NCBI GenBank assembly: GCA_964641175.1
Contig: CAZXLJ010000057.1
Coordinates: 1 to 21,134 of the forward strand
Direction of reading: 5' to 3'
DNA: 21,134 bases
From: CAYNST01 sp964641175
GTDB taxonomy: Bacteria; Pseudomonadota; Gammaproteobacteria; Pseudomonadales; Cellvibrionaceae
Under the pieces are notes generated by a model, which saw nothing but the letters and a program-made list of their open reading frames with translations, did no database searches and was not told the DNA's origin. Made by a program: the position numbers and the translations under genes. Below are positions 7,487-15,016 of this stretch, in pieces (within the stretch, counting starts at the first letter, position 1; each line of letters begins with the position of its first letter).

Positions 7487-9420
7487 GGGCCGGACTCCTC
7501 GGCCGCGGCGGGACCGTCGGCATCCAGTGTTTCCCGCAGCTGGGAGTCAAGCATGCGGGCGATCGCCAGCCGGGTGTTTGCCAGGTAATACTGCAAGCGT
7601 TCCTGCTGTTCCGCCAGCACGGCCATGACCCGGTCCCGCACCCGTCCTTCCGCAGCGGCGATGGCGTCTTCGACTTCGACGCTTTTCTCGTCCAGGACCT
7701 TCTGGGCCACCCCGATCTTGTCCCGGTAAGGCTGCAGATCCTGGCCCACCTCGGCGATGTCCTTAACCCGGCTATAGGTGTCGCGAACCGAATTCAAAGC
7801 GGCATTGGCCTGGGCCAGCTGATAGCGGGCGCGGGTCATGCGCTCATCAAAATGGTCAGCGGAGCGCCACACCAGCAGACCTTTCTGGCGGCGCAGATCT
7901 TCCTGCAGTTCCAGCAGTTCGTCCATGGGCATCACCGCATGACCGGCCTGGGCAGCGCGCAGCAGGATGGCCAGATTGGATTCCGAACGGCGGATGCGCT
8001 CGTACCTGTTGCTGTCTTCCGGGTCCAGCAGGCTCAGAAAATCCGTGCCCATTTCCGCTTCCGCTACGCGCATTGCATACAGGTCACGCTGATGGCGCAG
8101 GGGAAGCAATTTTTCCACAATGCGCTCCTGTTCCAGAAAGGCCAGTTCCCTCTCCCGGTTGATTTCGCGCTCATCCAGCATTTCCAGATATAACGCGAGT
8201 TTTTCCTGCCACAGGGAAAAGTTTTCCTGGATCGCCAGCAGATCCCGCCACTCCTGCAGCAGGCCAAGGAATTCATCTTTGGAGAACAGCTCCACCAGAT
8301 AGCTCAACTCCGGCGTCAACTGGTTTTCTTCGGCATAGTCGAGCCAGTTGATGTCGGTGCTGCTCTGGATGTTCATGGCCGCACCGAGGGATCGACCTTC
8401 CATCTGGTCGATGACTTCCTGCAACCGGGCCACTTCACTGACGAAACTGGTCTCGGCCGCCTGGAAGTGGCGCAGCGCGCGCGCTTTCAGGCCCATTTTT
8501 TCGTAGGCGAAAGGCAGAGCGACCAAAACTTCCTGCGTGTTTTCATCGATAACCGACCGGCTGGCAAGCACACGCCAGGGCGTCAGCGCCATGGAGAAAT
8601 CCTGCAACTCCACCGCGCTCCAGCCATAACCCAGCAGGGCACGGTTGGAGACGGGGCTGTTCAGGCGCACCTCGCTGAATGCTTTGATTGCCTGTTTGTA
8701 GTTGCGATTCAACAGATGAGCATAACCGGCGCCGGTCAAGGCCCGGTCATAGAGGGCGAGATTTTCTTCGGTGAAATCCCGCAGGGCGAGCAGGCGGGAA
8801 AAATAGTCAGCGGCGCGAGGATACTGCTCGGCGCGGGCGTAGGCGGCGCCCATATTGAACTGCACGTAAGGCCACCAGTGGGACTTTTTGAAATCGCGTT
8901 CGCCCAGCAGTGCCTCGGCCCGGGTGAGGTCACCGGCGCGCAAGGCGGAATTCAGCCGCAGCACATGCTCCTCTTCCAGCACTTTGGCGGAAGCCTCCGG
9001 ACTGATCTTGTCGAGGGCGGCTGCGGCGCTTTCATAATCGGCCCGCAGGTAACGCAGCCGCGCCATGTACAGCCACGCCGCATCGCGTGTCGCCAAGGGC
9101 CGGTTGCCTTCGAGAAGTTCGGCAAAAATGTCACTGGCGGTGCGTTCCATGCCGTAGGCCAGATAGAACCCGCCCTTCATCAGGTCGGGGTTGTCCCCGT
9201 GGCCCCGGACCCCGCCCCGCTTCTCGGCGACCAGCAGCTCACTCAGGGCATCGAGATGCTCGTCCTGATAATAATGGTAAAGCGCCACGCCGAAGCGCAG
9301 ATCGGCCACCGCCGTCAGCGGTTCTTCCTCCGGCTCGGCGTAATCGTAAGCTATGACGCTCGGAATGCTCGATGACAGGACAATCGCGGCAATGCCGAAA
9401 ATATGTTTTATAACTGCCAT
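7483..9420 (-). CDS. exported TPR and coiled-coil protein
   Basis: The 645-residue protein carries a signal peptide (hydrophobic to about residue 22, likely cleaved after S-V-I-A at 24). Residues of about 40-340 form TPR-like helical repeats, such as the segments FNMGAAYARAEQYPRAADYF and LLNRNYKQAIKAFSEV. From about 400 to 630 the sequence is highly charged and rich in Glu, Arg, Leu and Gln with heptad-like spacing, so a long coiled coil is likely. No lipobox, so it should be free or tethered in the periplasm. The ATG overlaps the upstream gene by 13 bp, and the TGA overlaps the next ATG (ATGA), so four genes in a row are translationally coupled. A plausible role is a periplasmic scaffold spanning from the motor to the outer membrane; this is inferred from architecture and neighbours. 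Confidence 0.86.
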   Translation of the reverse strand: MAVIKHIFGIAAIVLSSSIPSVIAYDYAEPEEEPLTAVADLRFGVALYHYYQDEHLDALSELLVAEKRGGVRGHGDNPDLMKGGFYLAYGMERTASDIFAELLEGNRPLATRDAAWLYMARLRYLRADYESAAAALDKISPEASAKVLEEEHVLRLNSALRAGDLTRAEALLGERDFKKSHWWPYVQFNMGAAYARAEQYPRAADYFSRLLALRDFTEENLALYDRALTGAGYAHLLNRNYKQAIKAFSEVRLNSPVSNRALLGYGWSAVELQDFSMALTPWRVLASRSVIDENTQEVLVALPFAYEKMGLKARALRHFQAAETSFVSEVARLQEVIDQMEGRSLGAAMNIQSSTDINWLDYAEENQLTPELSYLVELFSKDEFLGLLQEWRDLLAIQENFSLWQEKLALYLEMLDEREINRERELAFLEQERIVEKLLPLRHQRDLYAMRVAEAEMGTDFLSLLDPEDSNRYERIRRSESNLAILLRAAQAGHAVMPMDELLELQEDLRRQKGLLVWRSADHFDERMTRARYQLAQANAALNSVRDTYSRVKDIAEVGQDLQPYRDKIGVAQKVLDEKSVEVEDAIAAAEGRVRDRVMAVLAEQQERLQYYLANTRLAIARMLDSQLRETLDADGPAAAEESGP

Positions 9421-10106
9421 TCTTTGAAATCAAATTCCGGCTGCATGCTGACAGTGGAGTCCATAATGCGCAGTTCGAGCATCTTGGGGTTCTGGTCTTT
9501 TCTGAGCGTATAGGTGGCAGCGCGTTTGTACTCGCGGTTCTGGGGACCGTAGCCGTGAAAGAACGCGGTAATCTCATGAGTGCCGGTTTTCAGGTTGCCG
9601 ACATACAACCTTTGTATGCCGCCGCGGGTCAGCGCACTGTTTTGCTTGTCGCTGTATACGTGGGAGGCCACCAGTTTGTCATCGACCTTGAGCTTTACGG
9701 CATCGAGCTTGAAATAGTCCCCCACGTCGACAGAGACATACACTGCCATCTGGGTGCTGGCCGGAAATAACAAATCTTCTTCCAGAATCAACAGATCCCG
9801 ATTAAGTTCCAGGGCGGCCTGCTTGAGGTCTTCAACCTGCGCACTGAGTGGTGAGGCGTTGGTTTCGCTACTGTCGATCGCTGGAGTGCTGGCGGGTTTG
9901 AGTAGCTTGAGTTCCTCGACCCGCCGGGTCATCTCGGTTACAGGGTCGCGCTCACCCTCGGCAGGGCCCGGGTCTGTTGTCTGTTCGGTCTGCTCGTCCC
10001 AGGTCAGCTCTTCCGGAGCGTCGGGAAGCTCTTGCGTCGCGGCCAGGCTGCTGAACAGGGCCAGCGCACAGCCAAGAAATGTCGTTCGCAAAAAAATTGT
10101 GTTCAA
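9408..10106 (-). CDS. exported protein of unknown function, first gene of the motor operon
   Basis: I choose the TTG at 10104-10106 as the start: it has a GGAGA site six bases upstream and gives a clean signal peptide (Arg7, hydrophobic to about residue 22, cleavage near S-L-A-A). The frame is open further up to 10202, but that extension would bury the signal. The protein is 232 residues. After the signal come an acidic, low-complexity linker (about 25-75), a short coiled-coil-like helix (about 85-115), then about 115 residues rich in Val, Tyr and Thr that look like a beta-sandwich, including the segments AVYVSVDVGDYFKLDAVKLK and LKTGTHEITAFFHGYG. I recognise no enzyme motif. It overlaps the next gene by 13 bp. 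As the first gene after the 305-bp gap it probably heads the transcript for the whole motor operon. Confidence 0.78.
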   Translation of the reverse strand: MNTIFLRTTFLGCALALFSSLAATQELPDAPEELTWDEQTEQTTDPGPAEGERDPVTEMTRRVEELKLLKPASTPAIDSSETNASPLSAQVEDLKQAALELNRDLLILEEDLLFPASTQMAVYVSVDVGDYFKLDAVKLKVDDKLVASHVYSDKQNSALTRGGIQRLYVGNLKTGTHEITAFFHGYGPQNREYKRAATYTLRKDQNPKMLELRIMDSTVSMQPEFDFKEWQL

Positions 10107-10162
10107 ACCAAATCTCCGCAGCTGAAAGAACGTTGGTAGCAGCCATGCCGGATCAACCGCCC

Positions 10163-10176
10163 CAGGCTCGAGCCTG
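10163..10176. promoter_or_regulatory. perfect 14-bp palindrome, possible operator
   Basis: The sequence caggctcgagcctg equals its own reverse complement over all 14 bases. It lies 57-70 bp upstream of the TTG start at 10106 and downstream of the promoter candidates, in the presumed 5' leader. A dimeric regulator could bind it, or the RNA could fold there, though a spacer-free palindrome makes a poor hairpin. No second copy of the exact word was noticed in the window. Confidence 0.4.
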
Positions 10177-10218
10177 TCCGTGGCGCAGAAAAGTATCCGC
10201 AACCGAACGCGGCGTCCG

Positions 10219-10224
10219 ATTTTA
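10219..10224 (-). promoter_or_regulatory. possible -10 element (TAAAAT)
   Basis: The minus strand reads TAAAAT, five of six matches to the sigma-70 -10 consensus, preceded by TG. No good -35 box lies at 16-18 nt. It would give a leader of about 105 nt containing the palindrome at 10163-10176. Weak candidate. Confidence 0.22.
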
Positions 10225-10277
10225 CACGGAGTGACACGTTCTGGCTTCTGCTCTTGTTGATGCGGTTGATTAATGTG

Positions 10278-10306
10278 ATGAAAGTCGGACGGTCAGGCCC
10301 TGCCAA
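10278..10306 (-). promoter_or_regulatory. possible sigma-70-type promoter for the motor operon
   Basis: On the minus strand TTGGCA (10301-10306) and TTTCAT (10278-10283) are separated by exactly 17 bases. They match the sigma-70 consensus at five of six and four of six positions. The leader would be about 165 nt. It is the best spaced pair I see in the gap, but chance matches of this quality are common. Confidence 0.25.
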
Positions 10307-10411
10307 TCCTCGTTTTCGCGCGAACTGAAGGTGCAATGTAACCGCTCCAGGGCCGGGGTAATGTGACCCTATCGTCAAGGCTTGAAGGAGGTCACTGTCC
10401 GGCCGTGGCCA

Positions 10412-11434
10412 TCAGGGTGGCGTCAATCCCGCGCTGTATCTTACGCGTCCTTTGCTGTCGATGATGACTGCGTCGAAACCGTCGAGGCGGTTGATCAGTT
10501 CCAGACCCTTCTCCGGCCCCAGCACGAACACGGTGGTTGACAGCGCATCCGTGTCTATGGCCCGAGGGCCAATGACGGTAGCGCTGATGGCTTCGGTGGC
10601 CGATTTGCCGGTGCGCGGATTGATGATGTGATGCACCCGCTCGCCCGTAGCGTCATCGATAAAAAAGCGTTCATAGTCCCCGGACGTACTGATGGCGGTA
10701 TCGACCAGCGGCATTGTAAGTACCACTTCACGTTCGTCTGAAGCTTTCTTGCGCGGATTCCTTATGCCGATCGCCCAGGGGCGATCCTTGTTCTGGCCGA
10801 GCACCCGACTGTCTCCGCCAGCACTCACCGTTGCCTGGGAAACGCCGAACTTTTCCAGAATTTCTATGGCACGGTCCACGGCATAACCCTTGGCTATACC
10901 CCCCAGATCAATGCGAAGGTCTTCGTCGGAAAATCCCAGTGACGGCACCTGCGGATCGAACTGCAGCAGGCGGTAGTTGACTGCCGGTAAGAGCCTCTCA
11001 CGGGTTTTGCCGTCGGGCTGTTTCTTTTCCCGGTAGTCGTAATGCCCTCCGACTGAGGCAAAGGTAATATCGAAAGCGCCGCCACTGATCCGGCTGTAGT
11101 AGAGCGAGCGGTCAATGAGGAAAGCAAATTCCGGAGACAGGGGAACCGGCTTTTTGGCGGCGCCGGCGTTTACGCGAGCCAGATCACTGGCTTCTATCCA
11201 AGGCGAGTAGGTCTGGTCTATGCGGCGCATTTCCTTGCGGATTTCAGTGATGGCGCGCCGTCCCTGCACCGGGTTGTCATGCCACAGCCCTACATGAATC
11301 TCTGTTCCCATGGCGCTGTGGGTGTCGCTGAGCCAGTCGGCGTGCACGACCGGAACCCACAGACATGCCATCGCCAGCATCCATCTTTCCAGCGTTATCC
11401 ACCACTCCAACGCTATCCACCTCGCCAGCAGCAT
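10412..11434 (-). CDS. apbE: FAD:protein FMN transferase (ApbE family)
   Basis: The 340-residue protein is ApbE, which attaches FMN from FAD to a threonine of target proteins in the periplasm, with Mg2+ as cofactor. Family motifs appear in order: S-A-M-G-T near residue 40, GGAFDITFASVG, DLGGIAKGYAVD, SAGGDSRVLG, ISTSGDYERFF, HHIINPRTGKSA and TDALSTTVFVLG; the last two contain the usual FAD- and Mg-binding residues. The first possible ATG overlaps the gspN stop (TAATG). A shorter start at ATG 11378-11380 (residue 19) would leave a compact signal peptide ending V-V-H-A; the extra residues come from an 18-bp imperfect duplication, so the true start is unsure. No lipobox cysteine is seen. The coupling to gspN places it in the secretion operon, which is not the usual setting (apbE often sits with nqr or rnf genes). 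No flavinylation target is encoded nearby. Confidence 0.93.
   Translation of the reverse strand: MLLARWIALEWWITLERWMLAMACLWVPVVHADWLSDTHSAMGTEIHVGLWHDNPVQGRRAITEIRKEMRRIDQTYSPWIEASDLARVNAGAAKKPVPLSPEFAFLIDRSLYYSRISGGAFDITFASVGGHYDYREKKQPDGKTRERLLPAVNYRLLQFDPQVPSLGFSDEDLRIDLGGIAKGYAVDRAIEILEKFGVSQATVSAGGDSRVLGQNKDRPWAIGIRNPRKKASDEREVVLTMPLVDTAISTSGDYERFFIDDATGERVHHIINPRTGKSATEAISATVIGPRAIDTDALSTTVFVLGPEKGLELINRLDGFDAVIIDSKGRVRYSAGLTPP
11388..11423 (-). repeat. imperfect 18-bp tandem duplication at the apbE 5' end
   Basis: Two 18-bp units (11388-11405 and 11406-11423) match at 15 of 18 positions. Translated in the apbE frame they give two copies of a Trp-Ile-(Ala/Thr)-Leu-Glu motif ahead of the hydrophobic core of the signal peptide. 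This suggests a local duplication that either lengthened the signal or lies in the leader before the second ATG. Confidence 0.65.
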
Positions 11435-12195
11435 TAGCCACCCATTGGCCAGGTAATGCGATATGAACCGCTGTCATCCGCTTCGGCGATCAGTGACAGC
11501 GCATTGACGATCATCGCCGAAGCCGTGTTGCGTGGCTTCACCGTCCCATCAAGCACCGGCTCTGCGCCCAGACCATATTCGCCGTTCAGACTGATTTCAA
11601 AATCACCCGATGTGTCCGTGATGATCGCCCTGACTCCACCCTTGCCATTGTCGGTCAGATCGGCAGAGTAGCTGCCCAGGTTGAGCCAGCCATCGCCATA
11701 GTTGACCTTGGCTCCCTGCCAGGAAAAATTGCCCGCGAGTTTCCTGACCTGACCCTCGTCGGTGATTTCAGCCTGCTGCACAGTCAGGCTACCGGTGCCT
11801 GTCAATTGTGCTCCGACTGACCTGTCCAGCAGCCGTGCGGGAAGCTGATCCAGCATCAGTTGCTCGACGGTATTGGTTCCCGAGAGCACGCCATGGCAGA
11901 CGTCTCCTGACAGACGCACGCTGCGCACATCGACGCAGGCATTCAGAATGACCAGCGGCATTGCCTTGAAGTTCCAGTCGAGCACGCCCAGATCCAGAGG
12001 CTGGCCGTCCAGCACCACCATTGCGGAACGGGCCCGGCCCTCCCACAGCGTACCGCTGACGCCGCCCAGCTTTACATTAGGCACCGTCCGGGTCACCGCC
12101 CAGGCTCCCCATTCCGCGGGAATCCGTGCGATCACCAGGAACACAAACAGAATGACCAGTGCAACAGCAAAAACTACCTTGAGTGCGCGTCCCAC
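11434..12195 (-). CDS. gspN: type II secretion protein GspN
   Basis: The 253-residue inner-membrane protein has one N-terminal membrane helix (about residues 6-25) and a periplasmic domain. The motif VSGTLWEGRA at about 46-55 is typical of GspN (T2SSN family), which is found in only a subset of type II systems and is often dispensable; its role is thought to be assembly. Two cysteines (C87, C99) could form a disulphide. The GTG start overlaps the gspM stop by one base (TAGTG), with AGGGGGA ahead, and the stop overlaps the apbE ATG. Position right after gspM supports the call. Confidence 0.9.
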   Translation of the reverse strand: MGRALKVVFAVALVILFVFLVIARIPAEWGAWAVTRTVPNVKLGGVSGTLWEGRARSAMVVLDGQPLDLGVLDWNFKAMPLVILNACVDVRSVRLSGDVCHGVLSGTNTVEQLMLDQLPARLLDRSVGAQLTGTGSLTVQQAEITDEGQVRKLAGNFSWQGAKVNYGDGWLNLGSYSADLTDNGKGGVRAIITDTSGDFEISLNGEYGLGAEPVLDGTVKPRNTASAMIVNALSLIAEADDSGSYRITWPMGG

Positions 12196-12674
12196 TATTC
12201 CCCCTGTTGCAATTGCAGATTAACCGATACCGCGCCCTGAACCTGATCCCCGGTCACCGTCAGGTCACGGATATGCATACCGCGGTTCACCTCAAGATCG
12301 TGGACCCATGCCAGTACCTGATTAAAGTCGGAAACTCCCAGCCGCACCCGCGCACCATCCCCTGACGGCTGGAAGTTCTCCATCGTTAAACCGTGTTCGC
12401 GCAGTGTGTTGTTGAGTACCGCGTTCATGCTGCCGCCGCTACCCGACTTGCCACCGGCGGATTTCGCCGCCATGAGCTCACCCGCCAGCTGACGGACCCG
12501 CTGCTGCTCTTCCAGCGCGGCCAGGTTGCGCTTGCGGCTTTGGTCGAGTTTGTCATCCATCGGCAGCAACACGACAAACACCAGTATGTAAACCAGTACC
12601 AGGGACCCGCCCACCACCAGCATCAACTGGTCACGGGGGCTTAAATCAAAGAACCATTGCTTTAAATCATTCAT
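12195..12674 (-). CDS. gspM: type II secretion protein GspM
   Basis: The 159-residue protein has the GspM plan: a short cytoplasmic start, one membrane helix at about residues 17-38, a coiled-coil-like stretch (about 40-70), a Gly/Ser-rich hinge (about 71-82) and a ferredoxin-like periplasmic domain. GspM binds GspL and stabilises the inner-membrane platform. The segment FNQVLAWVHDLEVNRGMHIR at about 117-136 matches the most conserved part of the family. The ATG overlaps the gspL stop (TAATG). Confidence 0.92.
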   Translation of the reverse strand: MNDLKQWFFDLSPRDQLMLVVGGSLVLVYILVFVVLLPMDDKLDQSRKRNLAALEEQQRVRQLAGELMAAKSAGGKSGSGGSMNAVLNNTLREHGLTMENFQPSGDGARVRLGVSDFNQVLAWVHDLEVNRGMHIRDLTVTGDQVQGAVSVNLQLQQGE

Positions 12675-13891
12675 TAGCCTGCCTCCGAAACTCTTAGCTG
12701 GGCCTGGTGCGTGTCGCCCTGCACGTTGGCGCTGCGGATATCAACGGTCAGGCCGGCTTCGGCGATCTTGTTGCGCAAACTTTCGAAAGTGGCAAAGCTG
12801 TCCGCTTCAATATTGAGCTGCAGCTGGCGGTTCTCGGAGCTGTATCGGAAATTGCGAATGCGGACCTGATCGAACTCGCCGATGGCCGGCGCGACGCCCG
12901 CGAGAATGGACATCAGGTTCGAAGCACCGACACTGCTGCCAGATTTACCGAGCAACCCCCGCAGCTGCCGTTCGGGGTCACTAATGGAACCGGTCGGCAC
13001 TACCTGGCGGAATATCTCGTCAGTCTGCTTGGTGATCTCCTTGCGCTGCCGGTCAACTTCCATCAGTCCCAGCCACGTCACGCCCAGCGCCACCAGAAAC
13101 GCGGCCGCTATCGCGATCACTGGAGTTTTCCAGTCTTGCCACCACTTGGTCAGGGGAAGTTTGCGAGCCAGACGGCCGCCGCGGAAGTTGAATGGCCCCG
13201 CCTGGTCAGGCCGCACCAGGTCCCAGAATCCGGCCTCGGATTCCTCGATGAGAATACTACTACGGTCGGCCCACGCCTCCGGCAAGGCTGCGCGAAGCAG
13301 GTCCAGCCCTTCTTCGGTGTCGGCGAACAATTGAATTTGGCCGGGCTGGCCGGATGCCGACAGAGCAGCGAGATACAGCGCCGCCGCTTCGATCTCCACG
13401 GCGAACCCCACTCCCGGGGCAATATGGGCCATGAGCTGACCGTTTTCGAGCAGCAGTACCCAGCCATCGTCCGGACCCGGCAGAAGGGCGTAATCCACCG
13501 TCACCCGATCCACTTCGGCGCCCGTACCTTCGATTTCCATGACCGCCGACTGCATCCATTCGGCGTCACCGTAGGCCACCGCAATGCGGCGCTCGCGCAG
13601 CGGACCGAAGGCAAAATGCAGATCTTCGATGGGGTCGATGATATTTTCTTCGACTTCAAAGGGCAGAATCTTGGCGAGCTGGCGACGGTCGCTTATTTCC
13701 GTCGTAACCTGCTGCGACACGATGCTCTGCCCTGGCAGCACCAGCCATACGGCTTTGCCGTCGATCGATTCCTTCAGCAGATTGATATCGCCGGTATAAA
13801 AGGAATTGCTGCGCCAGTCACCCTGTCCGGCCACATCGCGCCACTGCCATAGCCCCGAGGCTACTTTTCTTACGATTATTTTTTCAGCCAC
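12674..13891 (-). CDS. gspL: type II secretion protein GspL
   Basis: The 405-residue bitopic protein links the ATPase GspE to the membrane platform. Residues 1-250 form the actin-like cytoplasmic domain, including the motif LAKILPFEVEENI near 72-84 that is typical of GspL. One membrane helix follows at about 255-277, then a coiled coil and a ferredoxin-like periplasmic domain (about 320-405) that pairs with GspM. The start is GTG at 13889-13891 with an AGGT site about 9 nt upstream, 39 nt after the gspK stop. Length is within the usual range. Confidence 0.95.
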   Translation of the reverse strand: MAEKIIVRKVASGLWQWRDVAGQGDWRSNSFYTGDINLLKESIDGKAVWLVLPGQSIVSQQVTTEISDRRQLAKILPFEVEENIIDPIEDLHFAFGPLRERRIAVAYGDAEWMQSAVMEIEGTGAEVDRVTVDYALLPGPDDGWVLLLENGQLMAHIAPGVGFAVEIEAAALYLAALSASGQPGQIQLFADTEEGLDLLRAALPEAWADRSSILIEESEAGFWDLVRPDQAGPFNFRGGRLARKLPLTKWWQDWKTPVIAIAAAFLVALGVTWLGLMEVDRQRKEITKQTDEIFRQVVPTGSISDPERQLRGLLGKSGSSVGASNLMSILAGVAPAIGEFDQVRIRNFRYSSENRQLQLNIEADSFATFESLRNKIAEAGLTVDIRSANVQGDTHQAQLRVSEAG

Positions 13892-13930
13892 TGTTAATTA
13901 CCTGGACATTGATTCCTGGACTTTTTGTCT

Positions 13931-15016
13931 CTAAAAACCGGCGTCTGTGCGTCGGACTACACTTACATCGGCCCCGCTGCGATACAGCACCGCCTTGCTG
14001 CGGCGAACCTGTTCTCCCACGAGGGTTTCGCCGAAATACAGAAAATAGTTGCTCCCCACTACCAGATCTTTGGTCTCACCTTCTTCCGGGCTACCAATGA
14101 TACTCTGCACCGTCGGATCGGAGGCGAACTCTTCCGCAGTCTGGAAGCCCCCCTTGAGCGGTACGCCGTTTTCATCGGTCATCATGGTGGCATTGCGGGC
14201 CTGCATGAGGACGTTTGCCTGATCTTCTTCCAGCGGTTCCAGATTCGCCTTCACATTAAAGGTTCTGAACAACGCTGGCGGCATGGTGTTGATATTCAGG
14301 TTCGCACTGGTGTCCAGCGCAATGACATAAGGCTCCAGCTTGCGGTAGATCTCCGGAGTCATCCCGCGGATCAACATGATTTCACTGACCGATGCGATCG
14401 GCCCGTTGGGAATCGGGTACTCAATCCCTTCACTGGAATAGTAGTCCTGCTCGGCACCCCCCATGCCGGATGTTTCGCTATCCATATCTATCCAGTCCTG
14501 CAGGGCTTCAACGATGGCGGTTGCTTCCATGACGTCTAACGGGCCGCTCTCCAGCTCAAAGGTCTGCAATAACCGGATCAGGCGCCGCTGCGAGGCGGTA
14601 AATCGCACAGTGGGATCATTCATGTCGAGGCTGGGATCCGGCACGCCTACGAACTGCTGCGCCATCAGATTCAGGTTAAGCCTGCCATGCGCGTCTTCAA
14701 TGCGCCCGCGAATCCACCCTTCATCCGTGGGCAGAGGGTCGCCCTGCTGAGCCCAGACTTCGGCAATGTGATCGATTGGCCCCTGCTGCATGTCTTCCCG
14801 CAATACCAGGCGCGCCAGCTGCTCGCCCCCTTCAAGATAGGCCCGGGCCTGGGAGCCGTGCCAGCGGTTTTCGTTGCGGGCCATGCTCAGGTTGAACCGC
14901 CAGCTGACCGACACCACCACGGTGGTCACCAGCGCAACGATCAGCAGTGCCATGATGAGCACTACGCCACGCTGTCGACCGTAACCTTGCCGCCTGTATC
15001 GATCAGAAGCTGCCAT
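13931..15016 (-). CDS. gspK: type II secretion minor pseudopilin GspK
   Basis: The 361-residue protein is the large tip pseudopilin. A 17-residue leader ends in R-Q-R-G, followed by V-V-L-I-M and a hydrophobic helix. As known for GspK, the +5 position is not Glu (here Met22), which fits its place at the pilus tip with GspI and GspJ. The segment ALQDWIDMDSETSGMGGAEQ near 170-190 corresponds to the conserved acidic, metal-binding region, and the segment ASVSEIMLIRGMTPEIYRKL is the helix-hairpin-type motif of the family. It overlaps gspJ by 14 bp, so translation is likely coupled. Confidence 0.95.
   Translation of the reverse strand: MAASDRYRRQGYGRQRGVVLIMALLIVALVTTVVVSVSWRFNLSMARNENRWHGSQARAYLEGGEQLARLVLREDMQQGPIDHIAEVWAQQGDPLPTDEGWIRGRIEDAHGRLNLNLMAQQFVGVPDPSLDMNDPTVRFTASQRRLIRLLQTFELESGPLDVMEATAIVEALQDWIDMDSETSGMGGAEQDYYSSEGIEYPIPNGPIASVSEIMLIRGMTPEIYRKLEPYVIALDTSANLNINTMPPALFRTFNVKANLEPLEEDQANVLMQARNATMMTDENGVPLKGGFQTAEEFASDPTVQSIIGSPEEGETKDLVVGSNYFLYFGETLVGEQVRRSKAVLYRSGADVSVVRRTDAGF

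Larger units (their letters stand above)
10107..10411. other. 305-bp intergenic region between apbE and the motor operon
   Basis: This is the longest non-coding stretch of the window. It follows the apbE stop and leads to the TTG start at 10106. It holds a perfect 14-bp palindrome, two weak promoter candidates and only short GC stems near the apbE end. None of these stems is followed by a T-run, so I see no clear intrinsic terminator, and read-through from the secretion operon cannot be excluded. I find no convincing small ORF or tRNA here. Confidence 0.6.

Noticed and set aside
8467..9375. 302-codon plus-strand frame opposite the TPR/coiled-coil gene
   Set aside because: The minus-strand gene has a signal peptide, TPR rhythm and overlaps with both neighbours; the plus frame has none of these.
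12707..13852. 381-codon plus-strand frame opposite gspL
   Set aside because: gspL is unmistakable by motifs and position; the opposite frame has shadow-like composition and no family features.
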